Shown: positions 23,382 to 35,175 of the stretch, in pieces
Numbering within the stretch: position 1 is the stretch's first letter
Layout of the letters: each line of letters begins with the position of its first letter
DNA from: Liriodendron chinense
Taxonomy: Eukaryota; Streptophyta; Magnoliopsida; Magnoliales; Magnoliaceae
Assembly: GCA_003013855.2 (NCBI GenBank)
Contig: ML058469.1
Coordinates: forward strand, 4,030,001 to 4,094,000
Direction: 5' to 3'
Length of the DNA: 64,000 nucleotides
Position numbers and translations under genes: made by a program
Notes under the pieces: model-generated
What the model was told of the DNA's origin: nothing
Databases searched by the model: none
The model's input: the letters and a program-made list of their open reading frames with translations, nothing else

Positions 23382-24200
23382 GATTCTACTGGGGTCACCT
23401 CTGATGGTGACGTTGTCATTATACTCTCTATAGATCACGATCTTTGTCTTGCCGCTACAAGTTAGGACACCAATTGAGTGATAAATTCGAAAGCATCATA
23501 TCACGCTACTCCACACAGACACTCTTCACATGCTATAAGCCAAGTGACTTTGGTACCATGAAGATGGAGAATTCTAGTGTATCTAAGATTGTGGGGGTTG
23601 GTGATATTCATGTAAAGACCCATGTAAGCTGCACATTGGTGCTGAAGGATGTGAGGCATATTCCTGACCTTCGCCTCAACTTAATGTCGACGGAAAGGTT
23701 GGATGATGATGGATATGAAAGCCGGTTTGTTGATTGGCGCTGGAAGCTCATCAATGATTCGCTGATCATGGCTAGAGGGAAGAAGTATTGTACCCTGTAT
23801 AAGACAAGTGTCAGTGTCTCTAAGGGTGAACTGAACGCAACAGAAGATTCAGTGTTAGACATGTGACACAAGAGGCTTGGCCACTTGGGTGAGAAGAGGA
23901 TTTAATTACCGGCAAATAAGCGACTCCTTTCAGAATTGACAGGTATACCTCTAAAAACTTGTATTGACTGTTTATCTGGAAAACAACATAGTTTCATTTG
24001 TTAACATTTCTTCTTATGTTAATAAAGTGAATGCATTAAATTTGGTTTACTATGATGTATGTGGTCTGATGAGGATAAAAACCTTGCGTGGGTCTTTGTA
24101 TTTTGTTACATTCATAGATGATGCATTTAGGAGGGTTTGGGTGTATGCATTGAAAACCAAAGATTAGGTCTTTGAAGTGTTTAAAATGTCTCATGCTATG

Positions 24201-24203
<3 letters not shown>

Positions 24204-24242
<39 letters not shown>
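24204..24242. repeat. GA microsatellite inside integrase coding
   Basis: About 19 GA units stand where element 3 (35903) reads GTCGAGAAGGAGACAGGC. The run seems to have grown from a GAGAAGGAGA seed within the coding region. Confidence 0.9.
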
Positions 24243-24245
<3 letters not shown>

Positions 24246-25357
24246 GACCATTTAACTACATCTGCACTAACAATAGAGGTGAATACACCGGGTTGTTTTA
24301 TAAATATTGTAAGACCCCAGGTATACAACATGAACAGATGGTGCCCAAGATCCCCAACACAATAGTGTAGCTGAGCGTATGAATCATACCATTATAGAGA
24401 GAATCAGATGCATGATTTTCCATGCTAAGTTGTCCAAGACATTCTGGGGAGAAGCAATGCACATGACGGTGTATTTGATAAACAAGTCTCCATCGATCCC
24501 TTTGAATGAAGAGGTTCCTGAGAAGGTATGGGCTGGACATGATACATCATATAGTTATATTAGGGTGATTGGATGACGGATATCCGTTCATATTCCCAAA
24601 GATGAGAGGTCCAAGCTCGATTAAAAAATCTAGCAGTGTATTTTTTTGGGGTATATATGCGGATGAGAAGTTCAGTTACAGAATGTGGGATCCAACAGAG
24701 AAAAAAATAACCAAGGTACAGATGTTGTGTTCTTTGAAGATCAGTGTATTGAAGACATTGAAAATTTAGAAAAGACTCAACTCAGTTCAGGTGAGCTGGA
24801 AGACATGGATCCGATCACTCATCTCATAGTTCCTGATGACGGGGGAGTGCAGAATGATGCAAGGGACGAGAGTGTTCCTACAAAAGATGAATCGGGGGAG
24901 CAGCCCCCACTTGATTCACCTATTGAGCAACATGTGAGGAGGTCATCTATGGACAGACATTCGTCTAGGAGGTACTCACCGCATGAGTTCATTTATGGAC
25001 AGACATTCGTCCAAGAGGACTACTATGAGGCCCTATCTAGCATGCATAAGACTAAGTGGTTGAAAGTTATGCAAGAGGAGATGGAATCCTTGTATAAGAA
25101 CCACACGTATCAGTTGGTGAAACTACCTAAGGGCAAAAAAGCTCTAAGCAACAAGTGAGAATTTAAAAAGAAGTTAGAGCAAAAGAATTCATAGACGAGG
25201 TTCAAGGTCAGACTGGTAGTAAAAGGGTTTGGTCAATATTCTCACCGGTTGTGAAAATGACATCCATACGGGTGTTGCTTCGTTTGGCTGTAGGTATGAA
25301 CCTGAAAATAGAACAGCTAGATGTCAAAACAGTATTTATTCATGGTGACTTGAAAGA

Positions 25358-25359
<2 letters not shown>

Positions 25360-25429
<70 letters not shown>
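25360..25429. repeat. TA microsatellite inside reverse transcriptase coding
   Basis: Thirty-five AT/TA units stand between the GDL.E and MRQ-like segments, where element 3 (37063-37073) has GAGATTTACATGCG. The expansion arose within a Glu-Ile-Tyr-Met codon run. Confidence 0.95.
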
Positions 25430-25432
<3 letters not shown>

Positions 25433-26616
25433 GTAGCTTGAGGCATTCAAAATCAAGGGCAAGGAGCACATGCTATATAAGTTGAAGAAGAGCTTGTATG
25501 GGCTAAAGCAAGCTCCAAGGAAATGGTACAAGAAGTTTGACTCGTTCATGTTGAAGTATGGGTATGACAGAATGGAGTCGGACCACTGTGTGTTTCTGCG
25601 ACGGTTCTCAGATGGTAATTTTCTTATTACGTTATTGTATGTTGATGACATGCTCATCATAGGAAAAGACATTAAGAAGATTGACAGGCTGAAGCAGGAG
25701 TTGGGCAAGTCTTTTGCGATGAAAGACTTGGGCCTAGCCAGACAGATCTTAGGAATGGAAATCACCCGCGATAGAAACAGCAGGAAGCTATGGCTGTCAC
25801 AGGAACGGTATGTTGAGAAAACCCTAGAGAGATTCAATATGAATATAGCAAAGCCGGTCAGTTCTCCACTCGATGTTCACTTCAAATTGAGCGACAGAAA
25901 GTGTTCTAAGAATAAGGAAGAGGTGGAAGAGATGCAGAAAATACCCTACACTTCAGTGGTAGGAAGTTTGATGTATGCTATGGTGTGTACGCACCCAGAC
26001 ATAGCATATACGGTCGACGTGATGAGCCGATATCTTGCCAATCCCGACAAAGAGCATTGGGCAATAGTGAAGTTGATACTACAGTATCTAAGAGGCTCTT
26101 CAAAGTTGAGCCTATGCTTTGGTTATGGTAAACCTATGTTAGAAGGCTACATAGTCGCAGACGTACGTGGCAGGTGACATAGACTCCATGAAGTTTACAT
26201 TGGGGTTTATGTTTACATTTGCAAGAGGAGCGATCTCATAGAAGAGCAAGCTACAGAAGGTCATAGCGTTGTCTACAATCGTGGCCGAGTACATCATAAT
26301 CATAGAAGCATGCAAGAAGATACTTTAGATAAAGAGATGAAGAGGTTCCTACAAGAACTTAGCCTGAAGCAAGATATGCTTGTGGTCTGTTGCGATAACC
26401 AGAGTGCAATTCACTTGCGTAAGAATCCAAGCCAGCATTTCAAGTCGAAGCACGTACATATAGGTTCGGTATCACTAGATCAGGGATATGTTGGAGAACA
26501 AGATGTTACAGCTTTAGAAGATCCATACGGATGATAATAGGTTAAACATGATGACCAAGGCATTGCCCAAAGGAAATTTCAATGCTTGAAAACGGTGAAG
26601 CCTTCCTCTTGAGTTG

Positions 26617-26629
26617 GAAGGGGGAGATT
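26617..26629 (+). promoter_or_regulatory. Polypurine tract of copia element 2
   Basis: GAAGGGGGAGATT lies directly before the 3' LTR start TGATGGGG. Confidence 0.85.
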
Positions 26630-27036
26630 TGATGGGGTGTTCTTCCTTAGGAGTAGAGGAGAGAGAGTGCAACTTGAGGATCATCGGGCGCCCGACCGGT
26701 CTGGGTCGGGCAACCGAAAATACCCCGGATGTGGTAGTTGGTCTCTAGACTGTTTCGGACAGTCTCGAGCAACCGGCGGATTGGTCATCAAGCGACCGAG
26801 CTCAACATCAAACGCCCAACCAGGTTAGGTCGGGCGACCAAAATTTGATTGTTTTTTCTCAGAACTTTCTGGACAAATTTACCGATTATCAGGTGCTAGA
26901 CAGTGTCGAGTCGAGCAGTCGACGATGCACGAACTACAGTACATGGTTTCCTATTTCGGCTCTGATTTTCTCAAAATGTTATATAAGCACATGCTAATCG
27001 GCATTAGGGCATTCTAATAAAGACTACACACGTCCA

Positions 27037-27092
<56 letters not shown>

Positions 27093-27483
27093 CGAAAGAA
27101 GAGAGAGGAAGATCGTAGAGAAGAGTATTCTGCTCATGATAATTCATCCACGCACCAGACAACATCTCAGTTTCTTTTACATCCTCAGATTGGTGAGATC
27201 TTTCAGCTTTCAATTCTCCTTGATCGTTATCCGCCCGTTGGGATGGAGTTTGATTGGATTGAAGCGGGTCGTGCTTGTGATTGCTGTGTAACTATTTTTA
27301 CATAGTGGATTTGTTCATCTAGACAAGGTCTCGCGGTTTTTACCTCTATTAGAGGGTTTTCCACGTATAACTCTTTTTGTGTTCGTGTGATGATTGTTTG
27401 ATAGTGTTTCCGCATTATTCATATAACATAATTCAAGGTAGTTGGGGTGCGAGATCTTAAAGTTTTGTGCAATGGCCCCAACA
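26630..27483 (+). repeat. 3' LTR of copia element 2
   Basis: TGATGGGGTG...GGCCCCAACA, 854 bp, followed by the TGGAT duplication. It contains GGGCGCCCGACCGGTC, further GGGCGACC/GGCAACCG motifs, TTATATAAGCACATGC as promoter, and a GA run at 27039-27088. It has diverged clearly from the 5' LTR. Confidence 0.9.
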
Positions 27484-28230
27484 TGGATGGCCGAAGATAG
27501 GACCTACATAACCATATGAACCATTCATTTTCACCATTTATCAAATGGTTAGGATCATTTGATCAATGTGATTCTTAACAAACATAGATAAGTGAAGGTT
27601 TAGATAGCTTGATGGATAACTTAGATTGACAAATGGACCTTCCTTGCAATCGATCTAGTGTCAAGGCAGTGGAAGTCAATACGTGTTAAATGTGTATGTA
27701 TTTTTCTCATTAGGAAATTTCCTCTCCTCTCCCTCCTCTTGGGTTTGTACATTGAAGCCTAATTTGGGTAGGCTTTGGTGCTCTTATGGATGTGTTTTCT
27801 ATAAAATGGAAAACATGTCGATAAAGGGTGATCTTCTTGGTGATTCTTTGGAAAGAGATTCATTGTATAGCTATAAAATGGGAAAACGTGTAGATAAAGG
27901 GTGATCTTTTAGGTGATTCCTTGGTAAGAGATTCTTTGTATGGTGGAGTAGGATAAAGAGGCATACCTTACACTCTTGATTTTTCTTATTTTAAACGAGA
28001 AGAAAACTTCCTATTGGTGAGTCCTAGATATTAGCATATAGGTGAACGACATAAATATTCGTGCCTTATCTTTTGTTTTTCTCCTTGACTTTTATATTTT
28101 GGATTACTTATCTTTTATGATTTGTTTACGATGCATTGTGTGCATGTGTTTTTTTTTTCGCATTATCCATTCGTTTTATTTGTCATTGATTAGATGATAA
28201 TAATCATCCAACAAAAATGACTCAAGATCT
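27484..28230. other. No gene seen; contains a 75-bp tandem duplication
   Basis: About 27802-27876 and 27877-27950 are a diverged direct duplication (GATAAAGGGTGATCTT, GGTGATTC.TTGG.AAGAGATTC). The rest is AT-rich without long frames. Confidence 0.55.
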
Positions 28231-28267
28231 TCATGTCATTTAAAAGTGAGCCACATGATGTATGGTT

Positions 28268-28345
28268 CAGATCAATGATCAGCTGGAAGACGCCCAGGCG
28301 TTTCAACAGCAGGTCTCAGGTTCGAGTGCTAAGGAGACACATATT
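28268..28345 (+). repeat. tRNA-derived SINE-like sequence, uninterrupted copy
   Basis: CAGCTGGAAGACGCCC (A-box region) and AGGTCTCAGGTTCGAGTGC (variable and T-arm, B-box) lie about 30 bp apart, as in a tRNA head. The same sequence flanks the CACTA element at 39524-39564 and 54433-54480, so it is a repeated family. No poly-A tail is clear here. Confidence 0.5.
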
Positions 28346-28645
28346 GAATTGTAGCCTATCAGGAGTTGATGTGATCAATGGCAAACAAAACCGAGTTGCA
28401 TCGTGGGTGGATGCATCGTGTGACTAACGAAGTGGGTGCGTCACCCACCTAATAGGGTGTGTGCATTGTATGACTAACTTACAAAAAAAAATAATAATAA
28501 TAAACTTTTTCCTTTGTAAAAAATTAAAGTCTCTTTTTTGCTTTTCATAATAATCGAGCTGGATGGTCGGTTTTGTTTGCCTTTGATCAGATGGTTTGGA
28601 TTGTCCAATCATTACAACTCCTGATAGGCTAGTAATTCAATATGT
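28345..28645. mobile_element. Inverted-repeat element (MITE-like)
   Basis: CACATATTGAATT-TAGCC and CTATCAGGAGTTG on the left are matched by CAACTCCTGATAGG and AATTCAATATGTG on the right (28607-28644). Inner arms GGCAAACAAAACCGA (28380) and TCGGTTTTGTTTGCC (28567) also pair. The ~300-bp unit has no coding capacity. Confidence 0.6.
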
Positions 28646-31195
28646 GAGATTAGTTGCAGGTGTTTAGGTAGACCTGGCAAAATTCAACCTGACCCGCTAA
28701 CCCGACCCGACCCGTTTTTTTCCAGTTTAGGGTTGGAAAATTTGACCTGAATTCAATTTTTGGTTTGACCCAACCGACTTGAATTTTAATGGATCGGGTT
28801 AGGGTAAAATGTGACCCGACTCGACCTGAATCATATAGGGGTTAAGTAGACTATTATATATAGATTTTTTTATTAGTTAAATAATACATAGTTTTTTTTT
28901 TCTCACACACCCTGCTAGATGATGGACGGAGTGGATTTCACTTCTGATGTAAGTGGACCCCATTTTTGTTAGTGCAAGTGTGCACTAACAATTGGTGCAC
29001 ATGTTGTACACCCAATTGCATGGATCGGTCAACATCTGTTGAACTAATCAAAACCAAAACCGAGAGAAAATCCTCTCTCCCCCCGTTTCTGTTGAAACAT
29101 CTCAAACGGATGTTGTCCGTTTTTAAAATCGTGTGGCCCACTTTTGAACAGCAGTCCAGCTGATCCAATCCGTATATATGGTTCAGACATGAGAGTCAAG
29201 CAAACCCTAGGTATTTCATTGAAAATATTCTTGTATAGTGTACACAATTAGAAGCCAAAGATGGCAGTGGGTAAACTAATTTTATGTTTCCAAGCCCTTC
29301 AAAATGTAACCACTGAGACCAATGTGCCCCACCTTGGCTCAATCCAAACCGTCTATTAGTTTCTAGCATCATTTTTAACTAGAACCCAATTGATATCAGG
29401 TGTGGGCGCTCATATGTATAACCATTATTTCGCATATAAGTTGCATTGTGCGGGTGACAGGTCCGAAAACGAAAATATTCTGTTTTCTTTTTCTCTCACC
29501 TCCGTTTCTGTCTCTATTAACATCGATCCGTGACAATGCATTCGAGCAAATCTGAGTCATTCATAACCTTTAGTTGCAAGCTATCCTAGCCGTCCATTGA
29601 TATTCACCCAAATTAGAGTTGAGAATGCCATCATATAAATATGATTTTTCTTCCATTTTTCTCCCTTCTTTCATCTAAAAACCCTGAATATCGTGCTAAC
29701 CATATAAACACGTCTGTTAGAAGGGGTTGGAGCTAAAATCTCATAGTTTTCTAAGCTCCTCGAAATGATTCTACTCAATCCATAGTTGTCGGATTGAAGG
29801 AAAACCGATGGTTGACATTTCACCATTAGAGGCCAAGTCTTCTTCTCCGGCGGTGTTATTGCTGCTGAGGTCATTGTTGGGCTATATTCATAGAGTTCTT
29901 GCTGCTGAGGTATAAGTAAGATAATCAGCCATTTCATCTTTCTGTCACATCTATGATCGACCCGGTTTGCTACCGAGTGGTAAACAAAGTTGAACTCGTT
30001 CTATGCCTAGTTCAAATTAGTTGATAGAAGTTGTTTATGATCTGAGGAATGTCTGATTTAGTTCATCTATTCAGGATTGATCATAATCATATCCTTGCTC
30101 TTGAAGTTCAATCTGGTTGAAACTAATTGTACCTTCTGCTGAGTTGACTCAACAAAACTCACTGAGTCCGGTTTGAGGTGAAGTCTAATCCATGACTATT
30201 CATGTCAGATTCATGAACAATGTTGGGCAGGTATTGGTAGCTGAAGATTTAAGTCTAATTGTGAATTGATTTAGTAAAATTCCTCTATTAGGTGAGTCTT
30301 TCTTGGGAATTCTTACTATTTTGATTTAAATTGAGGCTTGAAATAAGATATGATGTTAGTTTAATCTACAAATTAGTTAGTTGATCATTAAAATGTGGGT
30401 CAACCTGCCCGACTCGGTTTAATTTGGGTTGGGTAAGTGTTGGGAAAATCCAACCCAAATTCAATTTGGGTCGGGTTAGGGTTGAGGTGGAAACGACCCG
30501 ACCCAACCCGCCCCATTGACACCTCTAGGTTTGGGCAACGACAATATGAGACAGATGAGATTAACTGCAATTGCAAACATCTCTGCAAGTTAGCTGATAA
30601 CCTACATGATTATAGTGGGTCCTATCATAGAGTAGCCATGGCCCAAAATCATTCCAAGTCTTCCGACCAGAAGATCTCAACCATCCAATTGATGGACTTA
30701 TCTAATGTGGGCTGTTAGTCACTTCAGCACACCGTTTGTTTGATGGTCATGGATAAAGTGGTTAGGGATCTTTGGTTGCTCCGATGGTTTGGCTGCTACT
30801 TACCCAGGTTAGGACATGGGATGAACGGTCTGGATTTCAAACCCATCTTCTTAGATGCTCCAACAAAAACTAGCCTAAACCCTGCCAATACGATACAATG
30901 ACATTTTGAGAGTCAACTTTGTAAGGATTTTTACGAGCATAAAAATAAGGGAGAGAACGCTTTTGCCTTAGACGGTACTTCCATGCTGGTATATATGCAC
31001 GGTCCATGTCACCTGGCTTGCATCTACGTTAAGTAGGCTCTTTCCATTATCTGCTGGTGGCCCCACCATAGAAATTTTAAATAAAAAATTTTGGGGAGAT
31101 TCTCAGATTTTTCCCATTTTTTTAGATATTGCCCAAAAATTCCTCTGAAACTAAAAAAATATATATATTATATATATATACAAACATTTATTCTA
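28646..31195. other. No gene seen; intergenic DNA with GGGTCGGGTT low-complexity blocks
   Basis: AACCCGACCCG-type blocks lie at 28670-28840 and 30400-30530, and TA runs at 31160-31180. Frames near 28966-29168 and 30437-30718 are short and I recognise no product in them. Confidence 0.5.
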
Positions 31196-31534
31196 GAGAG
31201 ATGTTCCAGTGCTCTTAGAGCACTAGAAGTCATAATGCTCCTAGTTGCATTGCGGCAATTATACAATCAGTCGATTGATCCAAACTGTTCATTTGCCACC
31301 TCTTATCTAATCCAATAAGAGCTATTCTAATAATCACCAGATCATTAAGATTTTTGTTCTAACACTTGTTTTATTACAAGTTTATTTGGTAGAAGCACTT
31401 TCTTAGAGCCTTAAAAAAGCTCTTATTCAAAATAAGAACATTTGGTAAAACATTCACATTAAGTACCTTTTTTCTGAGGTAGTTTCCGTCACAACTCCAT
31501 CTCAAGCAACCATGCCCGTTCATGTCTCTCACCT

Positions 31535-32660
31535 TGGATGTGGACCATCTATCATGTTGGACATTGGATGTGGATTGTCCATCACTGGGAGCCCACTTTT
31601 GATGTGGACCATCCACTGTGCGGGCCCAATCTTCAAAGTAGGCCAGTGGTTCGCAAAATTTGGAACCTAACGATGTTTGCCTCATCACATGAACAAGAGC
31701 CTCCGCTTCCAAAGGTTAGAATGGATTGGTTGGTCACTCATATGATACGGGCTTTGGTGTAAAAGTGAACAAAATGAGTCCCAACCAAAGAGCATAGTTT
31801 CCACTGATGGTATACTTAAGTGTAAGTTAGCACTATGATCACACCTTCCTCATTAGGGCTTGTCCTTTGATGTGGATCCATTATGTGGGGCTTGTCCTTT
31901 GATGTGGATCCATTATGTGGATCCATTAGGGCTTGTCCTTTGATGTGGTCATTTGTCATGTGGGCCTAACCATCCATGTTAGTTGTCCTTCGTGTGGGGC
32001 CCTTCAATGTCCCCTGCCAATCACATGGAGCCCACATTTGATTTGTCCATCATGTGGAGCCCACCTTCGAAATGGGTTGTCCATTATGTGAGGCCTACCT
32101 TGGATTTGAGCCATTCATCGTTAGGGTTGGACCTTTGATGTGGAGCATCCATATGTCAGGCCCACCTTGATGTGGGTCATCCATCAGGCGGGGCCAACTT
32201 GATATGGGTCATCCATCATGTGGGGCACACTTTAATGTGGGCCATCCATCATTTGGGCCCACCTTTGATGTGGTCCATCCATCATGCGGGGCCCACTTTT
32301 GATGTCCACTATCCATTATGTGGGACACACCTTCCATGTGGATCATCCATCATGTTGGGCCACTTTGGATATGGATCGTCTATCAAGTGGGGCCCACTTG
32401 ATGTGGACTATCCATCACACGGGACCACACTTTGATGCGGGCCATCCGTCAAGGCTCACTCTATCCATTATGTGGGCTCACCTTGATGTAGACAATCATC
32501 ATGTGGGGCCACACCCTCGATATGGATCATTCATCATGTGTCCCACCTTTGATGTCAACCATCCATCACATGGGCCCACATTTAATGTTAATCGTCCATT
32601 ATGTCGGCCCAGTTTGGTGTGGACCATTCATCGTGTGGGGCCTCACCTTCAATATGAGCC
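31535..32660. repeat. GGGCCC-rich minisatellite (catccatcatgtggg family)
   Basis: Units of roughly 30-50 bp built from GATGTGGACCATCCATCATG and TGGGGCCCACCTT repeat more than 20 times with many substitutions. The array is clearest from 31840 to 32660. The open frames across it translate into HPSCG/VDHP-type repeats and are artefacts of the array. Confidence 0.85.
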
Positions 32661-32897
32661 ATTCAGCTCACCTAAGAGAGATTATAAAGAGAAGGGAGGA
32701 GGGCAAGATGAAAATTACCTAAAATGTTTAGGGACAAATTTCTCCGAAAATTAGCACAAGAATGTCTACCCCTTTAGAAAAATAAGACTTAAAAAAAAAA
32801 AAAAAAAGTGTAAACTTTTCTTGCCTGAAGAGCTAAAAGGTAAAATCTCTTATTTCTAAAATTTTGTAGGTGTAAAATTGGACTATTACCAACCAGA

Positions 32898-32903
<6 letters not shown>

Positions 32904-32939
<36 letters not shown>

Positions 32940-32956
32940 AGAAGAAGAAGAAGAAG
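32904..32956. repeat. Poly-A run followed by GAA microsatellite
   Basis: About 34 A residues lead into six GAA units. Other A runs occur at 32790. It may mark the tail of an inserted retroposon, but no body is recognised. Confidence 0.85.
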
Positions 32957-33164
32957 TGAGGATACAAGCTCTTATTAGTAGAGATGCCAAACGGCTCCTA
33001 GATCCAAAGGCAAATATCATGGGCTACCATGCAAATACCCACCCCATTTGACAACAATAACCATATTATCCCTTTATATATGAACGGTCAAGATCATTTA
33101 CACAAAATAGGTTACTTGGACAGTTCAGTCGATGGATCTGATCTGCTCACCGAGTCAAGAACCC

Positions 33165-33375
33165 ATTTTGTAGGCTACCACGAAAATAATCCCAGTGATG
33201 GGATGACTCAATCCATATTCCTTGATTTGGACTATTTTTTGTAGCCATCCTTTCCGAGCCATGGGATGAACACATTTTGCAGGCTACCACGAAAATAATC
33301 GCAGTGATGGGATGACTCAATCCATCCATGTTTTGGACTATTTTTTATAGCCATCCTTTCCAAGCCACGGATGGG
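33165..33375. repeat. Direct duplication of about 112 bp
   Basis: GGCTACCACGAAAATAATC followed by CAGTGATGGGATGACTCAAT occurs at about 33172 and 33282, each followed by TTTGGACTATTTTTT.TAGCC and CCATCCTTTCC. Differences are few. Confidence 0.75.
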
Positions 33376-33439
33376 ATGGTTAGGATTGCCTAAAAAGAGT
33401 AATTCCTTGTAATCATAAACAATCAACAACACTCCTTGT

Positions 33440-33845
33440 TGATGGGATTTCCTCCTCTTGGTGTGGCCGGGCGCCCGGACCAAATTGGGGCCTGGCGACC
33501 GAAATTCCATTAGAAGGGCAGCAATGCTGCTGGACTGTTCTGACGACAGTCAGGCGCCCGACGGTCTGGTGACCGGGCGCCCGATGACCTAGCCGGGCGC
33601 CCGACCATGATTGGTCCGAGCGTTCGAAATTGGAATTTTTCCTGGTTTTCTCGCTGGATGTTTTTGGGCCTGGCCGGGCGCCCAACGATCTAGTGACCGG
33701 GCGCCCGACCCGGCGCGGACTGCTTGTACGCAGTTTCCTATTTGGGTTGCAACTCCTTCAGTTTCTTACTTAAGGAGTTCTAAAACGAGATTAGGGTATC
33801 CCATTGTGTGATTTGCACGTCCAAGGTGAGAAAGAGAGAAAAAGA

Positions 33846-33889
<44 letters not shown>

Positions 33890-34255
33890 GCTTTTAGAAG
33901 AGAGAAATTGGTTGAAGAGGGATTCTTCTGCACAACCGTCGTCTCAGCACTTCTACGTCCTCAGGATCGGTGAGATCGCTCCTCCTTTGTTATTCTCTTG
34001 TTGTTTATCCATCCCAAGTGGGTGAAAAAGGTTTGATCCAAGCGGTGCGTGCTTGAGATCAGTTATAACAGTTCCATGAGATAGTGGATTGTTGATCTGG
34101 ACTAGGTCCCGTGGTTTTTACCTATTTTGAGGGTTTTTCATGTAAAAACTCATGTCGTGTGGTTGATGTTTATTCTTGATTATTGCATTATCGTAGTCCA
34201 TAATTCTATTGCATTAGGGGCGAGATCCGAAGGTTTGTGTGAAACGCACCCAACA
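33440..34255 (+). repeat. 5' LTR of copia element 3
   Basis: TGATGGGATTTCC...CGCACCCAACA. GGGCGCCCG palindromes recur at about 33467, 33556, 33594, 33677 and 33699 in the upstream half. A GA run lies at 33848-33886 in the transcribed leader. Confidence 0.93.
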
Positions 34256-34258
34256 AAG

Positions 34259-34270
34259 TGGTATCAAAGC
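34259..34270 (+). promoter_or_regulatory. Primer binding site of copia element 3
   Basis: TGGTATCAAAGC, three bases after the LTR, matches the initiator-methionine tRNA site with one change (usual TGGTATCAGAGC). Confidence 0.88.
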
Positions 34271-34309
34271 GTTCAGGTTGTTTGAACGGAGTGGGATCAG
34301 TTCTAAATT

Positions 34310-35172
34310 ATGGAAGGTGGCTCATCAAGGATGATCAGCCTCAATGGTTCTAACTGGACCATATAGAAGGCGAAGATGGAGGACTTGCTCTATTGCAAGG
34401 ACTTGTATGCTCCAATTCTAGGCATATCGGTGAAGACAGAGGATATGTCAGATGATGTTTAGAAGAAATTGGACCGAAAGGCGATGGGGTTCATTAGACA
34501 ATGGTTGGATGATTCAGTTTTCCACCATGTGTCTACAGAGACCTCAGCCGCTAGCCTATGGCAAAAATTGCAAGGGCTGTATGAGAGGAAGACAGCCAGC
34601 AATAAGATATTCCTGATAAGACGACTTATGAATCTCAAGTTCAAAGATGGTGGTTTTGTGGCTGAACACATGAATGAGGTCAGCAACATTGTGAACTAGC
34701 TCTCCGCCATGAAGATGGTCCTGGATGATGAACTTCAGGCTTTGCTACTGCTTAGTTCATTGCCTGACAGTTGGGAGACATTGGTGGTGTCTCTAAGTAA
34801 CTCCACACCAGACGGAAAGGTATCCATGGATCAGGTAACAAGCTGTCTCTTCAATGAGGAGACAAGGAGGAAGTCTCTAGAGCCTGCTCAACAAGAGGCC
34901 CTTGTGACACAAGATAGGGAGAGAGGAAAGAACAGAAAGGGCGGAAAGGCCCGAGATAAATCAAGAGGCAAGTCAGTTGCCAGGAAAGATGTTGAATGCT
35001 GGAATTGTGGCAAGAAGGGCCATTATAAGCATGAATGTCACAAGAAAAAGAGTGACAAGAAGGGTAAAGGAAAGGAGAAGGAAGATGATTCAGATTCTAC
35101 TGCGGTGACGTTGTTGTTATTCTTTCGGCAGATCACGATACTTGTCTCACGGCTTCGAGTCAAGACATCGAC
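34310..35172 (+). pseudogene. Copia gag (element 3)
   Basis: It starts MEGGSSRMISLNGSNW. In-frame TAG stops at 34364, 34460 and 34697 fall where element 2 has Trp, Trp and Gln codons. The rest reads as a normal copia gag: FIRQWLDDSVFHHV, ASLWQKLQGLYERKTASNK, LKFKDGGFVAEHMNE, LPDSWETLVVSLSN. An intact CCHC zinc knuckle, C-W-N-C-x4-H-x4-C, lies at about 34998-35040, followed by a lysine-rich tail. The frame shifts before protease at about 35110-35176. Confidence 0.9.
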
Positions 35173-35175
35173 TGG

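Larger units (their letters stand above)
23382..26612 (+). pseudogene. Copia pol (element 2): integrase, reverse transcriptase, RNase H, degenerate
   Basis: The readable parts, in order, are: the GTMKMENSSVSKIVG segment after a lost protease site; RLGHL and CIDCLSGKQH (pre-integrase zinc region); NLVYYDVCGLM...FIDDA (integrase core start); MNHTIIERIRCM; WGEAMHMTVYLINKSP; ALSNK; VKMTSIRVLLRLAVG; QLDVKTVFIHGDL; LYGLKQAPRKWYKKF; LLYVDDMLIIGKD (YVDD catalytic box); and KNPSQHFKSKHVHIGS (RNase H). Several stops and frameshifts break it. A GA run (24204-24242) replaces part of integrase and a TA run (25360-25429) part of reverse transcriptase. It matches element 3 throughout. Confidence 0.88.
16922..27483 (+). 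mobile_element. Ty1/copia element 2 (Tnt1/Tork-like), with three nested solo LTRs
   Basis: The element runs from the TGATGGGG LTR start to the CCCCAACA LTR end and is flanked by TGGAT at 16917-16921 and 27484-27488. It has a 5' LTR, a primer site, gag, protease, integrase, reverse transcriptase/RNase H, a purine tract and a 3' LTR. Three later LTR insertions lie inside, two in the 5' LTR and one in gag. Removing them (4816 bp) leaves about 5.7 kb, equal to copia element 3. Stops, frameshifts and microsatellite expansions make it inactive. Confidence 0.9.

Noticed and set aside
32172..32754. Three overlapping frames of 73-156 codons with HP/VD/CG repeats
   Set aside because: Translations of the GGGCCC minisatellite in different frames.
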